DNA of 33,406 nt from positions 1 through 33,406 of the forward strand of contig JAYWHT010000091.1 in assembly GCA_043777595.1 (NCBI GenBank), given 5' to 3'. Shown in pieces: positions 1 through 7,853 of this stretch. Every line of letters starts with the position of its first letter. The stretch's first letter is position 1. The stretch comes from JAYVJH01 sp043777595. GTDB lineage: Bacteria > Bacteroidota > Bacteroidia > Cytophagales > Spirosomataceae. The notes below the pieces were generated by a model that was given only the letters and a program-made list of their open reading frames with translations, made no database searches and was not told the DNA's origin. The position numbers and the translations under genes were made by a program.

Positions 1-98
1 CAGAAATAGCCACAATAGGTAGTTATTTTTCGCCATAATTTTCCCACAATATAACTCTGTTATAGGGCACATTGTCAATGCCTAAACCCACAACGATT

Positions 99-156
99 GC
101 TCACGCAGTTACTCAGTTCTACCGAGTAATAACTATTTGGAGGCCTCTGGCCGAAT
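99..156 (-). repeat. 57-bp two-hairpin repeat, copy A
   Basis: This is one of three copies of a short dispersed repeat; the others are at 235-291 and 2856-2912. Read on the minus strand it holds two small palindromes: GGCC-AGA-GGCC and CTCGGT-AGA-ACTGAG, the second closed with one G-U pair. It lies inverted relative to copy B, 78 bp away, so 99-291 is a unit with inverted ends. It resembles REP-like palindromic repeats. No transposase gene is near it, so how it moves is unknown. Confidence 0.75.
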
Positions 157-234
157 ATTTTTCAATACTTTGACTATGTGATAAAAGTTTTTTTGTTGTC
201 AAAATACGATTTGTGGTTGTTGGTATAAAGTGTC

Positions 235-291
235 ATCGGCCAGAGGCTGCTCAATAGTCGTTACTCGGTAGAACCGAGCAACTGCATGAGT
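235..291 (+). repeat. 57-bp two-hairpin repeat, copy B
   Basis: This copy aligns without gaps to copy C, with 46 of 57 positions identical; 10 of the 11 differences are transitions. It holds a perfect CTCGGT-AGA-ACCGAG hairpin and GGCC-AGA-GGCT. Its outer end falls exactly where the coding similarity of the truncated ATPase start (289-366, minus) stops, which suggests that the A/B unit inserted into that gene. Confidence 0.75.
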
Positions 292-366
292 AAACAAAAT
301 CAAGTTTTTGCTCAAATCTATTTTGGCATGATTGATATTACCCAAATTTTGTACTTCAAAAATCAT
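289..366 (-). pseudogene. Severed N-terminus of an AAA/SMC-like ATPase
   Basis: The minus strand from ATG at 366 reads MIFEVQNLGNINHAKIDLSK followed by NLILFT. This matches the usual opening of RecF/SMC-type AAA ATPases, in which the phrase is followed by the Walker A motif (GxxxxGKT/S). Here the reading runs into repeat copy B and ends at a stop near 199, with no Walker A. Only 26 recognisable residues remain, so it cannot be functional. On the far side of the A/B element, 1-98 shows a short open reading on the minus strand (about 22 codons ending near 21) that I cannot link to this family. Recognition rests on the N-terminal phrase alone. Confidence 0.5.
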
Positions 367-389
367 AATTATTATTTGTTGAATCAACT

Positions 390-1493
390 CTATTTCACAT
401 TTTTTCTACGATTTCTTTGAAAATCCTCCAACACAAACCCACCCAAACCTTTTAGGTTACTGTAATATGCCCGCCCGTTGTTTACTCGTGTAAACTCTTG
501 TACAAATTGCTTTAAGTACGGGTCAGAGGCAATCATAAAAGTTGTTACGGGCACGTTTAGTCGGCGGCATTGAGCGGCCAATGTCAGGGTTTTGGTTACA
601 ATTTTACGGTCTAATCCAAAGCTATTTTTGTAGTATTTCAGTCCTTCTTTCAAGCAAGTTGGTTTGCCATCGGTAATCATAAAAATTTGCTTGTTTTTGG
701 TTTTGCGGCGGCGCAGCAAGTCCATAGCCAGTTCCAGACCAGCTACGGTGTTGGTATGGTACGGGCCAACTTCCAAATAGGGGAGGTCTTTGAGTTGAAT
801 CTGCCAGGCATCGTTACCAAACACAATAATGTCGAGCGTATCTTTTGGGTATTTGGTTTTGATGAGTTCGGCCATGGCCAGAGCTACTTTTTTGGCGGGC
901 GTAATGCGGTCTTCGCCGTAGAGTATCATTGAGTGGCTCACGTCTATCATCAGCACGGTCGACGAGGTCGTTTTTTGTTCTTTATCAACTACTTCGAGGT
1001 CGTTTTCTAACAAATAAAAGTCTTCGGCCCCGTGGTTGATTTGGGCATTTTTGATAGATTCGGTCATCGAAATCTGGTCGAGGCTATCGCCAAACTGAAA
1101 GTCTCTTACATCGCTGCTCAGTTCGTCGCCAGCACCTGTATAAGGGGTCTGGTGGCTACCGCCCGACTTTGAGCGTTTGAGTTTGCCAAAGATTTCGTCC
1201 AATGCACTTTTTCTGATGCTGCTCTCGCTTTTGGGAGTCATTATGAGCTTACCATCACCTTGCTCTTCTTTGAGGTAGCCTTTGGTTTTGAGGTCTTCAA
1301 AAAAATCGCCAATGCCATAGTTATCGTCCGTCAGTTTGTGTTGGCGGTCGAGTTCGCTCATCCAAGCCATTGCCTGTGCCACATCACCCGACGTAATGAG
1401 CAACAGTTGCTGAAAGATATTGAGCAATTCGTCAAACTTATTTTTGTTGCCCTGTTCTTCGGGCCTAAAATCAGAAAAGCGATGTCCTAACAT
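390..1493 (-). CDS. VWA domain protein, MIDAS-type (CoxE/chelatase-like)
   Basis: A 367-residue protein with a von Willebrand factor A domain in its C-terminal half. The metal-ion-dependent adhesion site is visible as D184-V-S186-H-S188, with a later TDG segment (MITDGKPT). The N-terminal 170 residues are charged and probably helical. No signal peptide or membrane segment is seen, so it is cytoplasmic. Proteins of this layout usually work with a MoxR or Mg-chelatase-type AAA+ ATPase encoded next to them, remodelling or metallating a client. No such ATPase is in this window: the upstream neighbour is the divergent nhaD, and downstream lies only the decayed ATPase start of a different class. 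The client is unknown. The start at ATG 1493 lies 51 bp from nhaD, a shared divergent control region. Confidence 0.8.
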   Translation of the reverse strand: MLGHRFSDFRPEEQGNKNKFDELLNIFQQLLLITSGDVAQAMAWMSELDRQHKLTDDNYGIGDFFEDLKTKGYLKEEQGDGKLIMTPKSESSIRKSALDEIFGKLKRSKSGGSHQTPYTGAGDELSSDVRDFQFGDSLDQISMTESIKNAQINHGAEDFYLLENDLEVVDKEQKTTSSTVLMIDVSHSMILYGEDRITPAKKVALAMAELIKTKYPKDTLDIIVFGNDAWQIQLKDLPYLEVGPYHTNTVAGLELAMDLLRRRKTKNKQIFMITDGKPTCLKEGLKYYKNSFGLDRKIVTKTLTLAAQCRRLNVPVTTFMIASDPYLKQFVQEFTRVNNGRAYYSNLKGLGGFVLEDFQRNRRKNVK

Positions 1494-1544
1494 ATTTTTG
1501 AGTTATATTTATTCCAAAATTAACAAACAATTTTTATAGCCCAC

Positions 1545-2804
1545 ATGGTTCTTGTAATTATTCTTATTTTTATTGTCGGCTACTTAGCCATTGCTTTTGA
1601 AGAACAATTAGAATTTAACAAAACGGCCACTGCCCTACTAACAGGTGTATTGTGTTGGGCGGTCTATGCAGTCAGTTCAAACGACACAGTTTCTGAACCA
1701 CTGGCACGTCATTTGGCGAGTACTGCCGAAATACTTTTTTTCTTGATGGGTGCCATGACAATAGTAGAACTCATTGATGCACACAATGGTTTTGACTTAA
1801 TTACTGACTGCATCGCTACCCGTAACCCTCGCAAGTTGTTGTGGGTTGTGGCAATGCTTACTTTTTTTCTGTCGGCTATTTTAGACAATCTCACCACGGC
1901 CATCGTCATGGTGTCGTTACTCAAAAAACTCATGCCCGCATCTCAAACTCGCCTTTTGATGGCAGGCGTTGTCATTGTTGCCGCCAACGCTGGCGGGGCA
2001 TGGTCGCCCATTGGTGACGTTACCACTACTATGCTCTGGATTGGTGGCCAAATTACGACTGTTGCCACTGTTACCAAATTGTTTGTGCCGAGTCTTGTTT
2101 CGTTGGTTGTGCCGCTGGTGTTTTTGAGTTTTGATAAATTATTTAAAATACAAAAATTAGGCATAATCACCTCCAAATCAAGTACCTTTTCACGCAGTCG
2201 TTTCGAGCAAATTATGATGTTGAGTATTGGCTTAGGAGGATTATTGTTTGTGCCTGTCTTCAAAACCATCACACACCTGCCGCCTTACATGGGTATTTTA
2301 TTGGTATTGGGCGTTATTTGGGCTGTTTCTGAGTTGTTGCACAAAGACAAAGACGAAGCCGAACGCCAACCACTCACTGCCGCTTTTGCGCTGAGTCGTA
2401 TTGATACATCGAGTATATTGTTTTTTTTGGGCGTACTTTTGGCCGTCGGTTGCCTCGAAGCCACACAAATATTGTCTGCTTTATCTGTTTGGTTAAACAA
2501 TGAGGTCGGTAATCTCGACCTCATCGTGGCCTTGATTGGTTTGGCTTCGGCCATTATCGACAATGTGCCGCTTGTGGCGGCCTCAATCGGAATGTACGAC
2601 CTCCAAACCTACCCAACCGACGACCGACTGTGGCAGTTTCTGGCTTACTGTGCTGGCACAGGCGGCAGTATTCTGATTATCGGATCGGCGGCTGGCGTAG
2701 CCGTGATGGGCATGGAGCGCATAAGTTTCGGTTGGTATTTTCGCAAGATAAGCTGGCTCGCTCTATTGGGGTATTTGGCTGGCGTTGGTGTGTATTTTGT
2801 TTAA
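1545..2804 (+). CDS. nhaD: Na+/H+ antiporter, NhaD family
   Basis: A 419-residue integral membrane protein of the ion transporter superfamily that includes NhaD and ArsB. Hydrophobic helices run through the whole length. The motif region around residues 105-120 (FLSAILDNLTTAIVMVSL) and the segment with AGGAWSPIGDVTTTMLW are the conserved NhaD ion-path half-helices. A second copy, ASAIIDNVPLVAA, lies in the C-terminal half, giving the usual inverted repeat of the family. It exchanges cytoplasmic Na+ (or Li+) for protons and serves pH and salt homeostasis. It is transcribed alone, divergent from the VWA gene. Its last codons (YFV-stop) lie inside a 16-bp sequence that is repeated exactly 121 bp downstream, bracketing repeat copy C. 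Confidence 0.9.
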   Translation: MVLVIILIFIVGYLAIAFEEQLEFNKTATALLTGVLCWAVYAVSSNDTVSEPLARHLASTAEILFFLMGAMTIVELIDAHNGFDLITDCIATRNPRKLLWVVAMLTFFLSAILDNLTTAIVMVSLLKKLMPASQTRLLMAGVVIVAANAGGAWSPIGDVTTTMLWIGGQITTVATVTKLFVPSLVSLVVPLVFLSFDKLFKIQKLGIITSKSSTFSRSRFEQIMMLSIGLGGLLFVPVFKTITHLPPYMGILLVLGVIWAVSELLHKDKDEAERQPLTAAFALSRIDTSSILFFLGVLLAVGCLEATQILSALSVWLNNEVGNLDLIVALIGLASAIIDNVPLVAASIGMYDLQTYPTDDRLWQFLAYCAGTGGSILIIGSAAGVAVMGMERISFGWYFRKISWLALLGYLAGVGVYFV

Positions 2805-2808
2805 AATC
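2793..2808. repeat. 16-bp direct repeat, left copy (nhaD stop)
   Basis: The sequence TATTTTGTTTAAAATC is found here and again at 2914-2929, exactly. The left copy contains the nhaD stop codon. The right copy directly follows two-hairpin repeat C. The pair looks like a target-site duplication or the scar of slipped repair. AT-rich sequence makes chance matches easier, but 16 of 16 at this spacing is unlikely to be chance. Confidence 0.6.
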
Positions 2809-2855
2809 TTGCTAATTCTACAAAGTTGTGTCGTACTCTGATAGCATAAAATAGT

Positions 2856-2912
2856 ATCGGCCAGAGGCCGCCCGATAGTCATCACTCGGTAAAACCAAGC
2901 GATTGCTTGGGT
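2856..2912 (+). repeat. 57-bp two-hairpin repeat, copy C
   Basis: A solo copy with a perfect GGCC-AGA-GGCC hairpin and a slightly degraded second hairpin (CTCGGT-AAA-ACCAAG). It lies between nhaD and the sugar kinase, inside the interval bounded by the 16-bp direct repeats. Unlike copies A and B it has no inverted partner. Confidence 0.75.
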
Positions 2913-2913
2913 A

Positions 2914-2929
2914 TATTTTGTTTAAAATC
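2914..2929. repeat. 16-bp direct repeat, right copy
   Basis: Exact partner of 2793-2808. It ends 23 bp before the start codon of the FGGY kinase, so whatever was inserted upstream has also replaced the kinase's original upstream region. Confidence 0.6.
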
Positions 2930-2952
2930 AATTAGTTATAATTTTTTAAAGA

Positions 2953-4215
2953 ATGAAAATTACCGTTGTTTTTGATATTGGCAAAACAAATAAAAAACTC
3001 TTTTTATTTGACCAAAACTACCAAATAGTATTTCAAAAAAATGAAACGCTCTCCGAGACTACCGACGAAGACGGATACCCTTGTGAAGACATTGAGCTAT
3101 TGAGCCACTGGGTTATAGAGTCGTTTCGAGAAATAAAGCAAGATAGCCGTTTTGAGATTTGTGCCGTCAATTTTAGTGCCTACGGTGCAAGTTTTGTGCA
3201 TTTGGGGCAAGACTTAAAACCCATTTTACCACTTTATAATTATCTAAAACCAGTTTCAGACAACGTTTCCAATCAATTTTATGAAACCTACGGCGGGCAA
3301 GAAAACCTTGCTCTTCAGACTGCCTCGCCAGTGCTGGGCAACCTCAACTCTGGTATGCAGTTGTATGGCTTAAAATACCAAAAGCCCGCTATTTTTGCAC
3401 AAATCAAACATAGTTTACACCTGCCGCAATATTTGAGTTTTTTGATTTCGAGCCAATGCCTGTCCGATATTACCAGTGTTGGCTGCCATACAAATCTCTG
3501 GAATTTTCAAGAAAAACAGTACCACGATTGGGTCAAAAAAGAAGGCATTGATTCTAAATTAAGTCTTATTGCGCCCTCTCCCATTGCACAACAAACACCC
3601 AGAGTTGGGGTGGGGCTTCACGATAGTTCGGCGGCTCTGATACCCTACTTGGCCACTATCAAAGGTGATTTTATTTTGATTTCGACAGGTACTTGGTGTA
3701 TCTCGCTCAATCCATTCAATGACTCACCGCTTACTTTTGACGAACTAAAACAAGACTGTCTTTGCTACTTAACTCACCAAGGTAAGCCTGTCAAGGCAGC
3801 AAGGTTGTTTTTGGGTCAGCAGCATGAAGAACAAACCAAACGAATGGCCGAACATTTTGGCCTAAGTCAAGTTTACTTCAAGACTGTGGAGTACAACTCT
3901 GAAAAAATAAATAACTGGAATAACGACTTAGCAATATACCCCAACTACGAAACCGCTTACCATGCCCTAATACGGGATTTTGTGAGGCAGCAAATAGTAT
4001 CTGTCAATTTGATTTATGAAAAAACTAAAACCCAAAAACTGTTTGTCGATGGTGGTTTTTCCAAAAACAAAATTTATATGAGCCTCTTGGCCGAGGCTTA
4101 CCCAGACATTGAAGTTTATGCGGCTTCGGTGGCGCAAGCCAGTGCATTGGGGGCGGCCGTAGTTGTCAGTGAGGGTATTTTGCCAGATAACCTGATAGAG
4201 CTAAATCGTTTCTGA
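2953..4215 (+). CDS. FGGY-family carbohydrate kinase
   Basis: A 420-residue sugar kinase of the FGGY (acetate/sugar kinase, actin-like) fold. The N-terminal phosphate-1 loop is seen as FDIGKTNKKLFLFD (residues 7-20). A middle GTWCISLNP segment is the phosphate-2 region, and a C-terminal VDGGFSKNKIYMSLLAE is the adenosine-binding motif. It should phosphorylate a pentose, deoxyhexose or ketose with ATP in the cytoplasm; the rhamnulokinase/fuculokinase branch is plausible from length and style. No isomerase, aldolase or sugar transporter lies beside it, so the substrate cannot be named. It stands alone, 148 bp after nhaD. Confidence 0.8.
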   Translation: MKITVVFDIGKTNKKLFLFDQNYQIVFQKNETLSETTDEDGYPCEDIELLSHWVIESFREIKQDSRFEICAVNFSAYGASFVHLGQDLKPILPLYNYLKPVSDNVSNQFYETYGGQENLALQTASPVLGNLNSGMQLYGLKYQKPAIFAQIKHSLHLPQYLSFLISSQCLSDITSVGCHTNLWNFQEKQYHDWVKKEGIDSKLSLIAPSPIAQQTPRVGVGLHDSSAALIPYLATIKGDFILISTGTWCISLNPFNDSPLTFDELKQDCLCYLTHQGKPVKAARLFLGQQHEEQTKRMAEHFGLSQVYFKTVEYNSEKINNWNNDLAIYPNYETAYHALIRDFVRQQIVSVNLIYEKTKTQKLFVDGGFSKNKIYMSLLAEAYPDIEVYAASVAQASALGAAVVVSEGILPDNLIELNRF

Positions 4216-4328
4216 AAGCTAAGAAAATTTTGCTGTGAAGTTTTGGCTGTTTTTGAAGTATTCAATCATTGGTTATAATGGCTATAAGTAGCCAAGGCCA
4301 AAAAATAGCGCAGACCAATCAAAACAAT

Positions 4329-4718
4329 CTAAATACTTTGCTTGATTATATTTTGAATCATAGCCACCATCGCTCTGCTTTTAAATATATTACCCAAGTG
4401 TTGTCTGAAATCATCTAAATTTTCACACTCTTTATCCACTTCTAATACGCCAACTCCTCTATAAATTATGAGTGGAAAATCCGTTTCCAATGGTTGTTTA
4501 ATACAAAAAGCGGTATTATTTGAGTAGTTTAATACTGGTGCAATTATATCAAAACAATGTACAAAACCGTCGTATTCCATTTCTGTCGTAACCTTGGCCT
4601 GTACAACTTGCTTAGTAATTATAGCCAAGTCAGATGCTTGTTTTTTCAAAAGCATCTTTGGTGTTTCTTTGGTATCAACACCATTTATTATCGATTCGTC
4701 CCAAAGTGTATCAATCAT
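4329..4718 (-). CDS. Unknown 129-residue protein coupled to the EEP gene
   Basis: I do not recognise this family. The protein is soluble with no signal peptide. It has a mixed composition, a middle segment predicted to be beta strands (FDIIAPVLNYSNNTAFCIKQ) and a helical C-terminus. Its start overlaps the stop of the upstream EEP-family gene in the arrangement ATGA (4715-4718), which implies translational coupling and a joint role. The codon use resembles real genes here, and nothing better is present on the other strand. Confidence 0.6.
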   Translation of the reverse strand: MIDTLWDESIINGVDTKETPKMLLKKQASDLAIITKQVVQAKVTTEMEYDGFVHCFDIIAPVLNYSNNTAFCIKQPLETDFPLIIYRGVGVLEVDKECENLDDFRQHLGNIFKSRAMVAMIQNIIKQSI

Positions 4719-5541
4719 AATTCTATCTTAAAATATAATGGTAAATGGTCTGATTTATCTATCTTTATGCTTTGTCGACGAGTAAGTAATTTTGTTCTAC
4801 TACGTTCATTGTCAAAGCTTTCAATTATTTTCAACGAGTTTAAATCAAAATTATCAATAATTTCTGGCCTAACCAACACTTGGTCAAAAATGTTCCAGTA
4901 ATATTTGTTTTTGTAATCGCTGGCATTATAAAAGTAAGTACCAGATGGTGAGTCGAAAATATCGCCAAAATGCCCCCACATCGGATTGTAAAAATAGTCA
5001 TATACACGACCTGAGTATTTTCGACTACCTTTTCTGGCTATATCAACACTCATCACTGCATTGAAAGCGTCAATCTCTACCATACCATCTTCAAAGGGAT
5101 TCATATTAAAATCACCAACAAGTACCGTATTTTTATGGCCGCATAGGTTTTCTAATCGTACTATTTCTTTAATGGTTTTTCTACTAATAAACTGTCTTTC
5201 AGTATTATCGGTTCTGAGTTTGCTTGGTAAATGTATTCCTATTAAAAGCGTTTTGCGATTATTGAAATCTATTTCAATAGGCAATAAGTAGGGGTTGTCA
5301 GATTTTAAAACTCTAAATTCTGTAAAATGCCTTGAAGTAAAATACTTATTCCTCTTTCGTTTTTACCACAAAATTGATATATCTTTCTGGAACTCGTATT
5401 GATTGTAATCAGTAATTTATTGGTAGCGAGACAGTCTTCGGCAATGACTAAAAAATCGGGATTTAGACATTTTATTGCTTCATCAACTATTTCATAGTTG
5501 CATTTTTTAGCTACATTCCAGAATAAAACGTTACTCGACAT
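4715..5541 (-). pseudogene. EEP-family (endonuclease/exonuclease/phosphatase), frameshifted
   Basis: Two adjoining reading frames together give a complete protein of about 275 residues with the exonuclease III-like fold. The first part, from ATG 5541 (MSSNVLFWNVAKK), holds the asparagine of the opening FWN motif and the metal-binding glutamate (LVIAED). The second part holds GIHLPSK, GDFNMNP and KSDHLPLYF, the catalytic H, DxN and SDH motifs. The frames meet near 5339-5342 in a run of four T on the coding strand: GISIL in the first frame continues as TSRHFTEFRVLKSDNPYLL in the other, as if one base were lost. All active-site residues survive, so this is either a very recent lesion or a sequencing error. 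If intact it would hydrolyse a phosphodiester or phosphoester; the substrate is unknown. The pyrophosphatase gene ends 46 bp upstream. Confidence 0.7.
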
Positions 5542-5587
5542 ATTTATCTTTTTAACAATTGTTTGTACAAAAGTATAATCATTGCTT

Positions 5588-6205
5588 TTACAACATTCCA
5601 AAGTTATTCAAATAGTCGGTAATGGCATGGCGAATAACATTTTGTGATTCTTCACGACCATAAACGTTTGCAATTTCGCAGGTCATTTTTTCGTCGGGCA
5701 GGTTTTTATATGTCAAAAAATAGTGCCTCAGACGTGTTACAACGCTTTCGGGAAGTTCCGATATGTCGTTGTATTTACCATAAAGCAAGTCATCTTTCAA
5801 GACGGCAATAATTTTGTCGTCGGCTTCACCTTTGTCGATTAGCCTAAAACCACCGATGGGTATGGCCTGACAAATAATGTCGCCGTGTGGAATGGTACTT
5901 TCGCAGAGAACCAAAATGTCGAGCGGGTCGCCATCGCCTTCTTTAATGTCTTCACGGCCAGACTGCTCACGGGCAAAACGAGCGATGGCATCGCCGCAGT
6001 ATGTTTTGGGAACAAAGCCATAGAGCGCAGGAACTATGTTTGAGTATTTTTGAGGGCGGTCGATTTTAAGATACCCCGTCAGCTTGTCAATTTCGTATTT
6101 GACGGTATCGGTGGGTACTATTTCGATAAATGCCGTTAAGATTTCGGGGGCTTTTTCGCCAATCGGAATGCCATGCCAAGGGTGTGCTTTATAGACGCTT
6201 TTCAT
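5588..6205 (-). CDS. ppa: Inorganic pyrophosphatase, family I
   Basis: A soluble enzyme that hydrolyses pyrophosphate to two phosphates with Mg2+, pulling biosynthetic reactions forward. The hallmark EGDGDPLDILVL carries the acidic D-x-D-P-x-D metal cluster near residues 90-100. KYNDISELP and the preceding helix are typical of the C-terminal half. ATG at 6205 (MKSVYKAHPWHGIP) is preferred to the TTG at 6217, because the family starts close to the HPWHG segment. That gives 205 residues, the normal size for the larger bacterial members. It is followed closely by the EEP gene on the same strand. Confidence 0.93.
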   Translation of the reverse strand: MKSVYKAHPWHGIPIGEKAPEILTAFIEIVPTDTVKYEIDKLTGYLKIDRPQKYSNIVPALYGFVPKTYCGDAIARFAREQSGREDIKEGDGDPLDILVLCESTIPHGDIICQAIPIGGFRLIDKGEADDKIIAVLKDDLLYGKYNDISELPESVVTRLRHYFLTYKNLPDEKMTCEIANVYGREESQNVIRHAITDYLNNFGML

Positions 6206-6282
6206 TGATGAGAACAATAATTTGATTTTATGCTTGACTATTGCTCAAAGCTATGAAACACTAACACAAATTCCTAATACAC

Positions 6283-7029
6283 TTACAGGAGCGTTTGGTT
6301 TAAGATGCCATTGTCGAGTGCAGTCTGGTAATATCTTGACTCAACGGCTTGGCGAGTGGCAGCCCATTCGTTGCGGCTGTGTGTGTTGCTACCCAAAAAG
6401 TTCACCATTTTATTGACAACCAAATATTCAGACATTTCTTTGGTAAGTTGATGTGGGCTTTGGAGTGATGGAATATTGACCTGAAACAAAACACCCATAT
6501 CGTGTATCAGATGAGTTAGTTTTTTGTCTTGTTGCAAATAATGATACCGCTCAGGGTGAGCCATGACAGGCAAAAGACCCCGATTTTGAATTTGTTTGAT
6601 AACTTCTATCAAAAAAGAGGGCATTGTAACGACAGAAGTCTCAAAAAGTAGGTACTTACCACCAAAAGTGAGCAGTGGCGAGTGATTTTCTAATAGTACC
6701 ACCAGCGACACATCTACATAATATTCAGCGGCAACTTCTACTGATATTGGAATACCGCGCTTTTGTACCTCACGTGAAAACTGTTCCTTGGCTACTTGAA
6801 TGGCACTATGGCTATTTCGATAAAAGTCGCCCATGACGTGTGGCGTCGTTATTACTTTACGAATACCGTCGGCGGCCATCTCTCGCAACAGGCTTATGCT
6901 TTCTTCTAAGGTGTCGGGGCCATTGTCTAAATTGGGCAATATATGCGAGTGTACATCTACCGTCAAGAGGGCGTTCTTGGGCAAATGCACTTTTTGAGTT
7001 TTGGAACGTTGTAAAAAAGGTAAAATCAT
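6283..7029 (-). CDS. CpsB/YwqE-like PHP-domain tyrosine phosphatase
   Basis: A 248-residue PHP-fold protein of the CpsB/Wzb-replacing phosphatase family, which dephosphorylates bacterial tyrosine kinases controlling capsule or exopolysaccharide export. Visible metal-site motifs are VDVHSHILP, TTPHVMGDFYRN, AAEYYVD, AHPERYHYL and GSNTHS. Two positions differ from the family pattern: the usual D-D-G after DxHSHxLP reads D-N-G, and the usual GSDxH reads GSNTH, so two metal-ligand aspartates are asparagines. The rest of the fold looks intact and the gene is open. It may be active with a changed metal set, or be a binding protein. Its nearest neighbours on the same strand are ppa downstream and rfbC 187 bp upstream. 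Confidence 0.85.
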   Translation of the reverse strand: MILPFLQRSKTQKVHLPKNALLTVDVHSHILPNLDNGPDTLEESISLLREMAADGIRKVITTPHVMGDFYRNSHSAIQVAKEQFSREVQKRGIPISVEVAAEYYVDVSLVVLLENHSPLLTFGGKYLLFETSVVTMPSFLIEVIKQIQNRGLLPVMAHPERYHYLQQDKKLTHLIHDMGVLFQVNIPSLQSPHQLTKEMSEYLVVNKMVNFLGSNTHSRNEWAATRQAVESRYYQTALDNGILNQTLL

Positions 7030-7216
7030 CAGATAGGGATTGTAATTACCCTGTATAGCGACACTAATTATGCCAGTATTTAATTTAATTTAATTTAACA
7101 ACAAAAAACTTTATTTTTATTGTTAACTAATTGAATATAAGTTTTTTAACTTTAAAAGACATAAAAACAAAATCTTAATTTAGTTAAAATTGGTACGTTA
7201 ATTGCGGATAGAATAT

Positions 7217-7750
7217 CTAACAAAAAATAGAACTAAATGTGGGTAGCAGCATATCTTTTTCGGACACTATGGGCGAGGTTATATTCCAGTCTATTTTTAG
7301 ATTTGGGTCATTCCATAATATACCACCTTCGGCTGGTTTGTTATAGACGTTGGTACATTTATAGCTAAATACCGAATCTTCTATGGCCACAAAACCATGT
7401 GCAAAACCCTCTGGAACATACAGCATGTTGTTACGAATGGCATCTAAGTCTATCAGTTCGTGCTGGCCAAAGGTAGCAGACTCGGGCCTAATGTCTACTA
7501 CTACGTCTATTACCCTCCCCGAAATAACCCGTACTAATTTGCCTTGTGCAAAGGGCGCACGCTGAAAGTGCAAGCCCCGAACTACACCTTTGACAGAAAA
7601 AGATTGATTGTCTTGCACGAAGTGAGTGGGTAAGCCGTGTTTTTCAAAAGTTTGTTGATTGTAACTCTCAAAAAAGAACCCTCTCTCATCTTTATAAACC
7701 GCTGGTATAATTTCTACCAAGCCTTCAAGCGATTTTTTTATAATTTGCAT
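7217..7750 (-). CDS. rfbC: dTDP-4-dehydrorhamnose 3,5-epimerase
   Basis: A 177-residue cupin-fold epimerase of the dTDP-L-rhamnose pathway, converting dTDP-4-keto-6-deoxyglucose to the L-configured intermediate. Family features in order are DERGFFFESYN, FVQDNQS, VVRGLHFQ with the catalytic H61, GRVIDVVVDIR, VPEGFAHGFVA and YKCTNVYN with the tyrosine. ATG 7750 (MQIIKKSLEGL) is the family start; upstream codons to 7813 are not conserved. The reductase-like gene at 23182 could supply the next step, but no rfbA or rfbB gene is in this window. The upstream region is shared with the divergent histidine kinase; a -7-like TACCTTTG reads toward rfbC at 7803-7810. Confidence 0.93.
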   Translation of the reverse strand: MQIIKKSLEGLVEIIPAVYKDERGFFFESYNQQTFEKHGLPTHFVQDNQSFSVKGVVRGLHFQRAPFAQGKLVRVISGRVIDVVVDIRPESATFGQHELIDLDAIRNNMLYVPEGFAHGFVAIEDSVFSYKCTNVYNKPAEGGILWNDPNLKIDWNITSPIVSEKDMLLPTFSSIFC

Positions 7751-7766
7751 TGTTGGTATGTTGTAC

Positions 7767-7797
7767 TTGTTTTGAACGTTTTGGTTAGATAGCTTTG
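7767..7797 (+). promoter_or_regulatory. Bacteroidota-type promoter for the LytS kinase
   Basis: TTG at 7767-7769, a 20-nt spacer and TAGCTTTG at 7790-7797 match the -33 TTG and -7 TAnnTTTG pattern of the phylum's primary sigma factor. The kinase start codon is 57 bp downstream. Confidence 0.55.
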
Positions 7798-7853
7798 CGC
7801 CACAAAGGTACAAAAAGCCAACTGCAATACCATTTTTATAATCAAAAAGCCTA

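Noticed and set aside
4216..4328. Gap after the sugar kinase
   Set aside because: Searched for hairpins, repeat copies and small frames; nothing supportable was found.
7030..7216. AT-rich gap between the PHP phosphatase and rfbC, examined for a promoter
   Set aside because: No TAnnTTTG box with a spaced TTG was found in either direction, so no site is called.
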